This document shows, piece after piece, positions 7,922 through 16,363 of a DNA stretch of 61,561 nucleotides. The translations under genes were made by a program, and so were the position numbers. Numbering within the stretch: position 1 is the stretch's first letter; each line of letters starts with the position of its first letter. The notes under the pieces were generated by a model that did no database searches, was not told the origin of the DNA, and saw nothing but the letters and a program-made list of their open reading frames with translations. This DNA is from Bacteroidales bacterium UBA3743 (GTDB taxonomy: Bacteria; Bacteroidota; Bacteroidia; Bacteroidales; Paludibacteraceae): assembly GCA_002371265.1 (NCBI GenBank), contig DFGT01000015.1, positions 70,174 through 131,734 on the forward strand, in the 5' to 3' direction.

Positions 7922-8986
7922 ATGGCGACTTGGAATAACACCGACATAATTGTCAACGGACAGACAGTGAAAGCCCAGGCACCAGTCATTGTGTCTGCCA
8001 GCAGGAGCACTGACATTCCTGCCTTCTATGCCGACTGGTTTTTCGACAGATTGGAGAAAGGCTATTCAGCATGGACAAACCCATTCAATGGAGTAAAGTC
8101 ATACATTTCCTACGCCAACACACGCTTCATCGTGTTCTGGTCGAAGAATCCACGTCCGTTACTACCCTATCTGCATATTCTCAAAGAACGCGACATCAAA
8201 TGCTATATCCAATATACGCTTAACGACTACGAACAGGAAAAACTGGAGAAAGTTCCGCCTCTAGAATACCGCATCGAGACATTCAAGCAGCTGGTAGAGC
8301 AACTTGGGAAAGGGGCTGTGGTGTGGAGATTCGACCCTATGATACTGACTGATGATATATCGGTAGATTCCCTTTTGCAGAAAGTTCAGAATATCGGCGA
8401 CCAGCTGAAAGGCTACACAGAAAAATTGGTGTTCAGCTACGCGGACATAGCCATGTACAAAAAAGTGAAGCATAATCTCGACGTGAATGGCATCCATTAT
8501 CACGAATGGGAGACAGAACAGATGGAAGAATTTGCGGAAAAACTTTCCGTCATGAACCAGGAACGTGGATGGCACTACCAGCTTGCCACATGCGGAGAGA
8601 AGATAGACATCAGCAAATACGGAATCCAGCATAACCGTTGCGTCGACGGAGATTTAATCACCCGACTTGCATGGAGCGACAATAAACTGATGGATTTCAT
8701 GAAAGTGAGGATAGAGAAAGTACCGTCGCCAAATTTATTCGGAGACGCCCAACTGTCCGGCAATGCGATACTTCTGCCCGGCAACCATTATTTCATCAGC
8801 ACCCACAAAAAAGATCCAGGACAACGGCAATTCTGCGAATGCATGGCATCAAAAGATATTGGCGAATACAACACCTGCCCGCATCTCTGCGAATACTGCT
8901 ATGCCAACACAAGCAAAGAATCCGCCTTGCAAAACTGGAACAAACACAAAGAAAACCCTTTTGGAGAAACGATAACGGGGAAATGA
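7922..8986 (+). CDS. DUF1848 family protein with C-terminal cysteine cluster
   Basis: A 354-residue protein of the DUF1848 family (N-terminal VSASRSTDIPAFYADWFFDRL and FWSKNPRPLLPYL are typical). The C terminus has a dense cysteine cluster: CECMASKDIGEYNTCPHLCEYCYAN (given here only as spaced residues CxC, then CxxxCxxC, about residues 302-326), suitable for binding an iron-sulfur cluster or zinc. The HLCEYCY part recalls radical SAM proteins, but the spacing is not the classic CxxxCxxC at the N terminus, so that link is inference. ATG at 7922 is preferred over the in-frame TTG at 7916. The stop codon overlaps the start of the next gene (ATGA), so the two products are translationally coupled. 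Confidence 0.75.
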   Translation: MATWNNTDIIVNGQTVKAQAPVIVSASRSTDIPAFYADWFFDRLEKGYSAWTNPFNGVKSYISYANTRFIVFWSKNPRPLLPYLHILKERDIKCYIQYTLNDYEQEKLEKVPPLEYRIETFKQLVEQLGKGAVVWRFDPMILTDDISVDSLLQKVQNIGDQLKGYTEKLVFSYADIAMYKKVKHNLDVNGIHYHEWETEQMEEFAEKLSVMNQERGWHYQLATCGEKIDISKYGIQHNRCVDGDLITRLAWSDNKLMDFMKVRIEKVPSPNLFGDAQLSGNAILLPGNHYFISTHKKDPGQRQFCECMASKDIGEYNTCPHLCEYCYANTSKESALQNWNKHKENPFGETITGK

Positions 8987-10776
8987 CTATGATAGAAGAA
9001 AAGACAACATACGCATACAAACTCAAATATCAAGAAGATCTGTCGTTCGACAAGATAATGAGTTTTACAAGAAATTTAATCAACGACCTGCCACAACAGC
9101 TCGTTGACGACATGTATGATATGCTTGACCGCGGTGTGGTGCAGATAGACACCGAGCCTCAGATGCTAGTGTATCTATATTCATTCGGCAAGATGCACAA
9201 GGCAAAGCTCGACTGTGCTTTCGCCCATTTACCCGAAGATTTCCTTCAACAGCCAGAAATAAATATCATCGATTATGGCTGCGGACAAGCTATTGGCACA
9301 ATGTGTTACGTAGATTTTCTGAAGGAAGAAGGCATAATCCAAAACATCAAAAAAGTGACCCTGATAGAGCCATCCGAAACATGCCTGAAAAGAGCTGCGC
9401 TGCACACATCCGCTTTTTTGCCTGAAGCAGAAATCAACACAGTCAACAAAACCTTCGACGAGCTTCTAATGACCGATATTGAAACCGACGAAAACATTCC
9501 TACTCTGCATATATTATCGAATGTGTTGGATTTAAAATTTAATTTAGACCGATTTGCAGTAGTGATAAACGAACACATAAAAGGATACAATCAGTTTGTC
9601 TGCGTCGGACCATATTTCAACTATTCCAACAAAGATGAGCGAATAACAAAATTTTGCTCGATTATAAATGGCAAAGAAAACTTCAGCAAAGTTTACGACA
9701 AATATGAGCTCGATGCAGACAAACCTTGGACAGCCAATATCAAACTTTTTTCTATAGGGGAATTGGAAGAGAATCTATCAACTGAGGCGACAGAAGAGGA
9801 TATAAAGAATGGAATTGAGGATGAATTTGGTGTGGTGTATAGCAAAGATGGAAAAAGATTATTGAAGTGTAAAGAGCAAAAATCAGGAACTTATGTCATT
9901 AAGAAAGGAACAAAAGTAATTTGCAATAATGCATTTGACTTTAGCAAAGATAAACATTGTAAAGAAATAGGATATGAAGATGGATATGACGCTAATACAA
10001 ATGAATATTATAGCGTCGTGAGTTATGTCCATGAAATATTTAAAGATGGATTTGATTATATCATCATTCCTGATTCAGTTACAAGTATTGGCTATAAAGC
10101 TTTTTGGGATTGTATACATTTGAAGCAAATCAAAATCCCAGATTCAATCACCAATATTGGAGATTACGCTTTTTCTGGTTGTTCTTCTTTGAAGCAAATC
10201 AAAATTCCAGATTCCTTAACTAGTATTGAAGTAAGGACATTTGAATATTGTTCTTCTTTACTACAAATCTACATTCCTAATTCAATTACTTGTATTAAAG
10301 ACCAGGCGTTTTATGATTGTTCTTCTTTGCAACTAATCATCATTCCAGATTCCGTTACTATTATTGGAGATTACGCTTTTTCTGGCTGCTCTTCTTTGAA
10401 TCAGATCGACGTTCCAGATTCGGTAGCATGTATTGGAGATAGAGCATTTTCTGGTTGCTCGTCTTTGAAACAAATCAACATTCCGGATTCTGTTACTAGT
10501 ATTGGAAATGAGGCGTTTTCTGATTGTCCTTCTTTGCGACAAATCAACATTCCAAATTCTGTAACCTGTATTGGAAATGGTGCGTTTTATGGTTGCTCTT
10601 CTTTGAAACAGATAAACATTCCAGATTCTGTCTCTTATATTGGAGAAGGGGCGTTTAGTGGCTGCTCTTCTTTGAAACAGATCTACATTCCAACAAACAG
10701 TATAACAATATTCAAAGAAATGTTGCCAGAGGAGTTGTGGGAAAAGTTAAAAAATGAGGGAGACTTGCCATTTTAA
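8983..10776 (+). CDS. Methyltransferase-like domain fused to BspA-type LRRs
   Basis: A 597-residue two-part protein. Residues about 1-270 resemble a class I SAM-binding fold: INIIDYGCGQAIGT fits motif I, VTLIEPSE fits the acidic end of the second strand, and LHILSNVLDL fits motif IV. The rest, from about residue 285, is a BspA/LRR_5 array: an imperfect entry repeat, then nine nearly regular 23-residue units of the type IPDSVTSIGxxAFxxCSSLKQ and a cap. BspA-like proteins are usually secreted adhesins, but there is no signal peptide here, so a cytoplasmic recognition role is more likely. The start at 8983 overlaps the DUF1848 stop (ATGA); longer in-frame starts inside that gene are unlikely. 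A terminator-like hairpin follows at 10798. Confidence 0.75.
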   Translation: MTMIEEKTTYAYKLKYQEDLSFDKIMSFTRNLINDLPQQLVDDMYDMLDRGVVQIDTEPQMLVYLYSFGKMHKAKLDCAFAHLPEDFLQQPEINIIDYGCGQAIGTMCYVDFLKEEGIIQNIKKVTLIEPSETCLKRAALHTSAFLPEAEINTVNKTFDELLMTDIETDENIPTLHILSNVLDLKFNLDRFAVVINEHIKGYNQFVCVGPYFNYSNKDERITKFCSIINGKENFSKVYDKYELDADKPWTANIKLFSIGELEENLSTEATEEDIKNGIEDEFGVVYSKDGKRLLKCKEQKSGTYVIKKGTKVICNNAFDFSKDKHCKEIGYEDGYDANTNEYYSVVSYVHEIFKDGFDYIIIPDSVTSIGYKAFWDCIHLKQIKIPDSITNIGDYAFSGCSSLKQIKIPDSLTSIEVRTFEYCSSLLQIYIPNSITCIKDQAFYDCSSLQLIIIPDSVTIIGDYAFSGCSSLNQIDVPDSVACIGDRAFSGCSSLKQINIPDSVTSIGNEAFSDCPSLRQINIPNSVTCIGNGAFYGCSSLKQINIPDSVSYIGEGAFSGCSSLKQIYIPTNSITIFKEMLPEELWEKLKNEGDLPF

Positions 10777-10797
10777 TAGATTATGTAAATATCTACA

Positions 10798-10830
10798 GGC
10801 GGAAACTGATAGAATTGTGCAGTTTCCGCT
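10798..10830 (+). terminator. Hairpin after the methyltransferase-LRR gene
   Basis: Stem GCGGAAACTG / CAGTTTCCGC with an 11-nt loop, 22 bases after the stop codon. There is no clear T-run, so it may act as a weak terminator or mRNA 3' stabiliser. Confidence 0.5.
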
Positions 10831-10942
10831 TGCTCTATATGATAAATTTCAATATCGTTATTTTGTGTCTAACAGACTAAAAGAAAATGATAGCTTAAAT
10901 ATAATTCAATAAAGTAGTTTAAAAACAAACTAGAGCCAAGCT

Positions 10943-12799
10943 TTATTGTACTAATTTTGGCAAAAGTGAAGACCTACTTCTTACAGACCAGTCTCCCCAA
11001 GGCATCTTACGTTTTTTTGGATAACTAATATACAAATACCTTTGAGCTCTTGTTACAGCAACATAGAGATTGTTGCGTTCCTGTTGCATTTCTTTACTAT
11101 TAACACCTAATTTAACAGCACGATAATCTGGGAATGTTCCTTCATCCATACCAACCAAAAATACGATAGTAGACTGTTGTCCTTTCATCGTGTGAACTGT
11201 TGCTAAAGATACACTATCTTCCTGTTTTATAGTAGTAGTTTGTCCAAGCGTCATAGCATTACGGAATGCGGCAAGGTTTGTAACGGCAACACTGCTTGCA
11301 TATTTAGTCCAATGATTATTAATTTCATTAAAATCATCGTATGCAACAAGCCACTCTTGCGGATCTAATTGTGTATTTTTTGATTGTTCCTTGATATAAG
11401 AAGCTATTTTCTTTAAGGTCGAACGAAAATTAGAACCATCAGGATTCAATGCATTGACAGAATCTAAGATAAGTTTATAGAAATCCATATCCGTCGCTTT
11501 CATTAAATCTTTAATGCTATCAGCTTCCGTTATGTCCATTAGTTTCTTCAATTGACTAAAATGTAGATTATCCTTCTCGTTCAATCTTATCATCATCGCA
11601 AGATTGAAGATATTAGCGGAAGTCGATGTGAACATAGGGTTCCCGTTTGTATTTTTATAATGATATGGAATTCCGGCCTTTATCAATTCCTCCTCAATCT
11701 TTGACAAAACATACTTGTTACGTGCTAACACCGAAAAATCAGCGTAAGTTATATGACCTTCAACATCATTTATATGTTCGGCTTGCATCATTTTTTTTAT
11801 AAATTTGACAACGCCTTGAGCCTCCATGCATGGTGTTTCATACGTTAATTCTTGACATACACCTTGCAGTTTAACATACTCTTCAATGGGAGCATCTTGT
11901 ATAATCAAACCAGCATAGTTTAATATACTTTTCGCACTACGATAATTCTCTTGTAGATTCATTACTTTCACAGGGGCATAGTCTCTGACAAAGTCCTCTT
12001 GCATAAAGCGACTACTTGAACCATTAAAAGCATATATAGATTGTTTTGCATCTCCGACCATCATAATGTTTCGATGCTCATTTCCAGTTAGAATACGCAA
12101 CAATTGATACTGGGCTTTGTTCATGTCTTGTGCTTCATCAACACATATATACTCGAATTCTCGCCTATATAGGGACGCTATCTTAGGATTGTATAGAAAT
12201 AATTTATATGCATCAAGAAGCAAGTCGTCAAAGTCTATAGCATGTAATGAATCCATATAATCACAATAATGCCTATAGATTTCAATGTGATCACTATTTG
12301 CAACTCTTTCTTCCAGTTCATCTTCCAAAATCACTTCACGTTTGATTTGAGAGATAACTTCAATAGATGAAGATACCATCTGATTACGACCTTTATTATC
12401 CAACGAAAGATATTTCTCGCGAAGATTCAGTGAATCATATATAGCAGATGCTACGACCTGACGAATATCTTCGTCTCTGAATATCTGTGGCATAGTACGC
12501 CAGTTCATTGCTGAAACATGCGATTCCAAAACCTGTGTGCAAAATCCATGAAAAGTGGAAACAAGTACCTGCTCCAACATCTCATAATCCTTTTGTTGCA
12601 ATCTGTTTTTAATTTCCTCACATGCTTTGTTTGTGAATGTGATAGCAAGAATACGTCGCCTTGTGTGTTTTGTGAGATTAGCAATTCGCTCTGTAAGCAC
12701 ACGTGTCTTTCCGCTACCTGCACTTGCTGTTACAAGGAGCGGACCATTGATATAGTTTGCAATTTCTTGTTGCTTGGGAGAAAGTACTATTTTACACAT
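10943..12799 (-). CDS. gajB: GajB, UvrD-like helicase of a Gabija system
   Basis: A 618-residue superfamily 1 helicase. The Q/Walker A region reads LSPKQQEIANY...ASAGSGKT (about residues 7-31), Walker B is VDEAQD (about 222-227), and motif VI is YVAVTRAQR (about 582-590). In Gabija, GajB senses DNA ends or nucleotides released in infection and activates GajA. It is longer than the Bacillus cereus GajB (494 residues) but of the usual UvrD/Rep layout. Its ATG overlaps the gajA stop by 8 bases, so the two are co-translated. A stand-alone PcrA/UvrD repair helicase would not be expected to overlap an OLD-TOPRIM gene, which is why the Gabija call is favoured. Confidence 0.87.
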   Translation of the reverse strand: MCKIVLSPKQQEIANYINGPLLVTASAGSGKTRVLTERIANLTKHTRRRILAITFTNKACEEIKNRLQQKDYEMLEQVLVSTFHGFCTQVLESHVSAMNWRTMPQIFRDEDIRQVVASAIYDSLNLREKYLSLDNKGRNQMVSSSIEVISQIKREVILEDELEERVANSDHIEIYRHYCDYMDSLHAIDFDDLLLDAYKLFLYNPKIASLYRREFEYICVDEAQDMNKAQYQLLRILTGNEHRNIMMVGDAKQSIYAFNGSSSRFMQEDFVRDYAPVKVMNLQENYRSAKSILNYAGLIIQDAPIEEYVKLQGVCQELTYETPCMEAQGVVKFIKKMMQAEHINDVEGHITYADFSVLARNKYVLSKIEEELIKAGIPYHYKNTNGNPMFTSTSANIFNLAMMIRLNEKDNLHFSQLKKLMDITEADSIKDLMKATDMDFYKLILDSVNALNPDGSNFRSTLKKIASYIKEQSKNTQLDPQEWLVAYDDFNEINNHWTKYASSVAVTNLAAFRNAMTLGQTTTIKQEDSVSLATVHTMKGQQSTIVFLVGMDEGTFPDYRAVKLGVNSKEMQQERNNLYVAVTRAQRYLYISYPKKRKMPWGDWSVRSRSSLLPKLVQ

Positions 12800-14552
12800 T
12801 TGTCAATTCCTCCTTAACTTTGTTTAACATTGCATCAACCAAAGGTGGTAATGGTTTAGTGGATTCAGTAATTGCTAAAGCCATTATACTTGCCCAAGTC
12901 GTTTTATTTTCTTCAGCTTTCTCCTTGTAATCAGCAGCCGTTAACCTGTCAACACCCTTTTGTTTGCCGGCTATGGCTCTATGGTCAGTTTCGGTATTTG
13001 CAATATGTTGTTTATGATAAGTCTTAAATTCATCCAAATAATCAAGACTTGTTATATACCCTTCATAAGCTTTTCCATCTGGAATAACAAAAATATTATC
13101 CATGTCTTCGATATTCAAAGAATCATCACAAAGTGCTTTCTTGACAGCACTAGATACTCCATTTATTGCATCTTGTTCTCCATCGGAAAAGATAAACCAT
13201 GGAATGTTATACGCTTCTGCGAAACGTACAAATGGTGCATAGAAACCATATCCACCTACTCCTACAAAATTCACTCCACAATTAAAAGCTGGCATGTTAA
13301 ATGCTTTCTCCGCAAATATAGGTAAGGCTTGAGCTTCTGTTTCTCCCTCAAAAAAAACAATGGCCTTACTAAACAACAATTCGCCATGTGATAGTACCAC
13401 CTGTCTTTCTACATTTCGGATGTCATCCTTATGTAAACCCTCTGTATTAAATACACCAACAGAAGTATTAAAACCATCTTTGTGAAGGCATTTTATCTCG
13501 GAGAGTTTTGCACAAGCCGCAATGTAGGGTGAATGGGTGGAAATTACTTTCTGACCACTCATCTCAACAAGTTGAGAATATAACTGTCTTTGTGCATTTG
13601 GATGCAAATGCGATTCAGGCTCCTCAATTGCTATTATTGGGCAACACACTTTGCCTTCGTCCAAAGATTTAATCAAAAACTGAAGGAAAGCTTTAAAAGT
13701 AAGCAAAGATGACCAACTGCGTGTTCCCATACCATGATAATCCATCGTGAAAGAATCATTCTCTGTGCCATATTGTATGCTTAAACTTTTGTTCAAATCA
13801 CGAAGTTTTTTGGCAAAAGGCAGTATGCTCACTTTGGAATCATGCTTGTCCATTGTTGAATCAAGCCCAGAAAGGGCGGTCTGAATGTTTGTTAAAATAT
13901 CGCTACTATCTATAGCTTGCTGATTCAACGATGCTATCATTGTTTCTATTTGTTCAACTTGCTCTCTTGAATAGTGTTCAGCTACATTACCCAACATTCT
14001 GCCGAGGAATGAAGTTCTTTGCTTAACGTCATCAAGAATATCACGCTGAGTCTCGATGTAGAAGAACGGCAATTGCTCAGTCGGAATTTGAAATTTTGTA
14101 GTTGTTTGCAAATCCCGCCAATCAATGCCATCCTGTTCCCATGCTTCCAATTTCTTAATTTCTCTTGTAAAATTGTTTTGTGTGGCACTTGTAGTAAAAA
14201 CAGATCTAAATGCAACATAAGCACGATCTTCAAGGTCATGCTCAATATTTGCGGCTTTGAGCACAATATCCCAGTCTTCACTGAAGTCTTCACTTCTTCC
14301 ACCATCGTTATCAACTGGAACCAAACGAACATCAACAATGATTTTTTCTGAACGAACATTGTTTTCTATATGAAGATCCTCTGTAGACAAAAAGGAATAA
14401 TTGCCAAATACAATCTGTAAAGCCTTTAACACAGACGTTTTACCAGCATTATTCATGCCAGTAAGCACAGATGTTTCGGTTAGAGACATTTCAAAGTTTT
14501 TTAGTCCTCTGAATCCATCAATTCTTATTTTGTCAATCAATATATTGCTCAT
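12792..14552 (-). CDS. gajA: GajA, OLD-family ATPase-TOPRIM nuclease of Gabija
   Basis: A 586-residue protein: N-terminal ABC-type ATPase with Walker A GMNNAGKTS (about residues 32-40), Walker B IIAIEEPESHLHP (about 303-315) and switch His STHSP, then a C-terminal TOPRIM nuclease domain with FFEGETEA (about 397-404) and the acidic FSDGEQD (about 457-463). This is the OLD class architecture. GajA of B. cereus VD045 is 578 residues, a close match. It nicks or cuts DNA in a nucleotide-controlled way, shutting down phage replication. The start ATG at 14552 (MSNILIDK) is preferred over an in-frame GTG at 14558. It is the first gene of the pair; about 270 bases upstream carry no recognised gene. 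Confidence 0.88.
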   Translation of the reverse strand: MSNILIDKIRIDGFRGLKNFEMSLTETSVLTGMNNAGKTSVLKALQIVFGNYSFLSTEDLHIENNVRSEKIIVDVRLVPVDNDGGRSEDFSEDWDIVLKAANIEHDLEDRAYVAFRSVFTTSATQNNFTREIKKLEAWEQDGIDWRDLQTTTKFQIPTEQLPFFYIETQRDILDDVKQRTSFLGRMLGNVAEHYSREQVEQIETMIASLNQQAIDSSDILTNIQTALSGLDSTMDKHDSKVSILPFAKKLRDLNKSLSIQYGTENDSFTMDYHGMGTRSWSSLLTFKAFLQFLIKSLDEGKVCCPIIAIEEPESHLHPNAQRQLYSQLVEMSGQKVISTHSPYIAACAKLSEIKCLHKDGFNTSVGVFNTEGLHKDDIRNVERQVVLSHGELLFSKAIVFFEGETEAQALPIFAEKAFNMPAFNCGVNFVGVGGYGFYAPFVRFAEAYNIPWFIFSDGEQDAINGVSSAVKKALCDDSLNIEDMDNIFVIPDGKAYEGYITSLDYLDEFKTYHKQHIANTETDHRAIAGKQKGVDRLTAADYKEKAEENKTTWASIMALAITESTKPLPPLVDAMLNKVKEELTNV

Positions 14553-14823
14553 AAACACAGTAATTATTTTTAGCCATGAATGCTATGTGGTGGTATACAA
14601 AACACCTAATTTAACTACAAATATAATAAAACATTCATATATTCGTGTGAAGCGAATCTTTAATTCATCCTTAATCTTTTGATTTAGAAGTTTTTGATGA
14701 ATTTGGTACGTGCACGCGGAAATTGGCATATTCCGTGGTCAATGTATTATCAATAACTGCGACAACCTGTCACTGAATTGCATCATACTCAGAATTTTGA
14801 ATTTTTATCGTCCAAAACCATCC

Positions 14824-15363
14824 TCACCCCTTTCTCAACCTCTCACACGCCTCTTTTGCTTCTTCAACTCCTTCTTTCGCAGCAAGTTCATACCAATGCA
14901 GAGCCTGATCCAGATCTTTATCAACACCTGTTCCATTTTCAAGACATCTGCCATATTGATATTTGGCCTCAGGTATATATTCATCGTTTAGCAATACTTC
15001 AAACATTGATGCGGCATATTCGTAATTCTGCTCATATCCATATCCGTTCAAGTAGAACAATGCCAAACGATAAAGAGCCTCATATTGCAAAGGAGATGTG
15101 AAAGCAGCCCTTTCATAATACTTAATTGCTTTCAAGTAGTCCTGCTCCACTCCGTCGCCAAATTCATAAATACGTCCCAGTTCTATATGAGCAAAATTTT
15201 CTCCACCCTCAGCAGATTTTTCATACCACTCGATAGCAGCTTCTATATTTTTCTCAATCAGTTTTCCTTCATGATAAGCTTCGGCCAATTCTAATTGTGC
15301 ATAAGGATCGCCTTGCTCAGCCAATCTTCTACATTCTTCCAAATCAGAATAATACATTTCCAT
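14824..15363 (-). CDS. Sel1-like repeat protein
   Basis: A protein of about 179 residues made of Sel1-type TPR-like repeats (roughly 36-residue units such as AQLELAEAYHEGKLIEKNIE, AHIELGRIYEFGDGVEQDY, AKYQYGRCLENGTGVDKDL). These build helical solenoids for protein-protein contact. No signal peptide is seen from the chosen ATG (MEMYYSD) at 15363; an in-frame ATG at 15414 would add a 17-residue AT-rich extension that runs into the region of a dispersed repeat. It lies 271 bases upstream of gajA on the same strand; whether it belongs to the defence locus is unknown. Confidence 0.75.
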   Translation of the reverse strand: MEMYYSDLEECRRLAEQGDPYAQLELAEAYHEGKLIEKNIEAAIEWYEKSAEGGENFAHIELGRIYEFGDGVEQDYLKAIKYYERAAFTSPLQYEALYRLALFYLNGYGYEQNYEYAASMFEVLLNDEYIPEAKYQYGRCLENGTGVDKDLDQALHWYELAAKEGVEEAKEACERLRKG

Positions 15364-15432
15364 TATAATTAGGTTTTCCAATTTTCTATGTGATTGATTT
15401 ATCACATAAAGCAAAAAAAATTATTTATTACT

Positions 15433-15492
15433 GCTCGTTCTAACGAACTCGCAGATGCGGAGGAGTTAGGGCGTTCCGCCCTTAACAATCCT
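15433..15492 (+). repeat. Dispersed hairpin element, copy D
   Basis: GCTCGTTC-TAAC-GAACTCGCAGATG, then AGGGCG-TTC-CGCCCT and TTAACAATCCT. Its last seven bases, CAATCCT, are the first unit of the heptamer array that follows in the place where other copies continue into an A/T-rich right arm. Confidence 0.75.
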
Positions 15493-15779
15493 CAATCCTC
15501 AATCCTCAATCATCAATCATCAATCATCAATCATCAATCATCAACCGTCAACCGTCAACCATCAACCGTCAACCATCAACCATCAACCGTCAACCATCAA
15601 CCGTCAACCGTCAACCATCAACCATCAACCATCAACCGTCAACCGTCAATCATCAACCATCAACCATCAATCGTCAATCGTCAATCGTCAATCATCAATC
15701 ATCAATCATCAATCATCAATCATCAATCATCAATCATCAACCATCAATCATCAATCATCAATCATCAATCATCAATCAC
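15486..15779. repeat. Heptanucleotide tandem array, 42 units
   Basis: 294 bases that divide into exactly 42 in-phase 7-bp units: three CAATCCT, then mixtures of CAATCAT, CAACCGT, CAACCAT and CAATCGT, ending with CAATCAC. There is no insertion or deletion across the array. Variants are clustered (CAACCGT/CAACCAT in the middle, CAATCAT at both ends), as expected of local slippage and conversion. The stop codon of the minus-strand flavin reductase gene (15776-15778) lies inside the last unit. The apparent Asn-His-Gln-Ser-rich reading frame through it is a by-product of the repeat. Confidence 0.95.
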
Positions 15780-16285
15780 TTCACCCAGCACTTGTCGATC
15801 TGGCAGATGTAAAGTTTATGATAATCGCCTCCCTTAAACCATTTCTCAACCATGCTTTTATCTATGAATGAAGCCTCATCCAATGTCTGGGCGTACATCT
15901 TCGTGCATTCCATCACCAATGAAGCCTCAGCGAACGTCATGTTGCCAGCCTCTGTAGAGATAGCTGTCAGTCCTGCCTCCTTCACCTTGTCGCAGTCACG
16001 TCCTGATTTTGAACCACATATCTGCAAAGCCTTGCGGTATTCCTCACCGAAGAACGAAAGTGTAAGAGTCGGATTCTTCTCCACAAACTCAAATGTGTAG
16101 CGTTGAGGACGGATCACCAAATATGCCACGTTCTTTCCGCAGAACACTCCCACTCCGCCCCAGCTGGCTGTCATTGTGTTGAATTTTGATTTGTCTCCGG
16201 CTGTGATAAGAAGCCACTCGTCTCCAATCTTCTTGATAAAATTGCCGCTTATCTCCTTAGCGTCTATCTCTTTGAAATTTTCCAT
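15776..16285 (-). CDS. Flavin reductase family protein
   Basis: A 169-residue protein of the flavin reductase-like (DIM6/NTAB) fold, which binds FMN. Family features are NTMTASWGGVGVFCGKNVA and VIRPQRYTFEFVEKNPTLTLSFF in the N-terminal half, a flavin-binding beta-barrel. It may reduce flavin for another enzyme or act as a small FMN oxidoreductase; the substrate is unknown. The ATG at 16285 is chosen because a TATATTTG box at 16304-16311 places transcription start downstream of the alternative ATG at 16306. The stop codon lies in the heptamer array, so changes in that array could alter the C terminus or 3' UTR. Confidence 0.8.
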   Translation of the reverse strand: MENFKEIDAKEISGNFIKKIGDEWLLITAGDKSKFNTMTASWGGVGVFCGKNVAYLVIRPQRYTFEFVEKNPTLTLSFFGEEYRKALQICGSKSGRDCDKVKEAGLTAISTEAGNMTFAEASLVMECTKMYAQTLDEASFIDKSMVEKWFKGGDYHKLYICQIDKCWVK

Positions 16286-16303
16286 AGTCTTAATTTTTAA
16301 GTC

Positions 16304-16311
16304 CAAATATA
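16304..16311 (-). promoter_or_regulatory. -7 box for the flavin reductase gene
   Basis: TATATTTG on the minus strand, 18 bases upstream of the ATG at 16285; it decides that start. Confidence 0.65.
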
Positions 16312-16334
16312 CTCATATTTGGCTAAAAAACATC

Positions 16335-16342
16335 TATATTTG
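16335..16342 (+). promoter_or_regulatory. -7 box for the GNAT gene
   Basis: TATATTTG, 21 bases before the ATG at 16364, divergent from the flavin reductase promoter 23 bases away. Confidence 0.65.
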
Positions 16343-16363
16343 TAGAAAATTGCGTCAAAAAAC

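Noticed and set aside
8839..8982. Longer N terminus for the methyltransferase-LRR gene
   Set aside because: It would overlap the cysteine cluster of DUF1848 in another frame; the ATGA overlap at 8983 is the better start.
10943..12799. Chromosomal UvrD/PcrA repair helicase
   Set aside because: Overlap with an OLD-TOPRIM gene and lack of the typical full-length repair helicase size make GajB more likely.
14709..14823. Possible decayed coding stretch on the minus strand upstream of gajA
   Set aside because: About 34 open codons (VVAVIDNTLTTEYANF region) lie between stops, but the length is within chance for this base composition and no family is recognised.
15486..15779. Possible CRISPR array
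   Set aside because: Units are 7 bases and contiguous with no spacers; no cas genes nearby. The same holds for the 22-bp array at 21451-21714.
15394..15837. Long open frame rich in Asn-His-Gln-Ser
   Set aside because: It is the translation of the CAATCAT-type heptamer array; it also runs over the 3' end of the flavin reductase gene on the other strand and has no start context.
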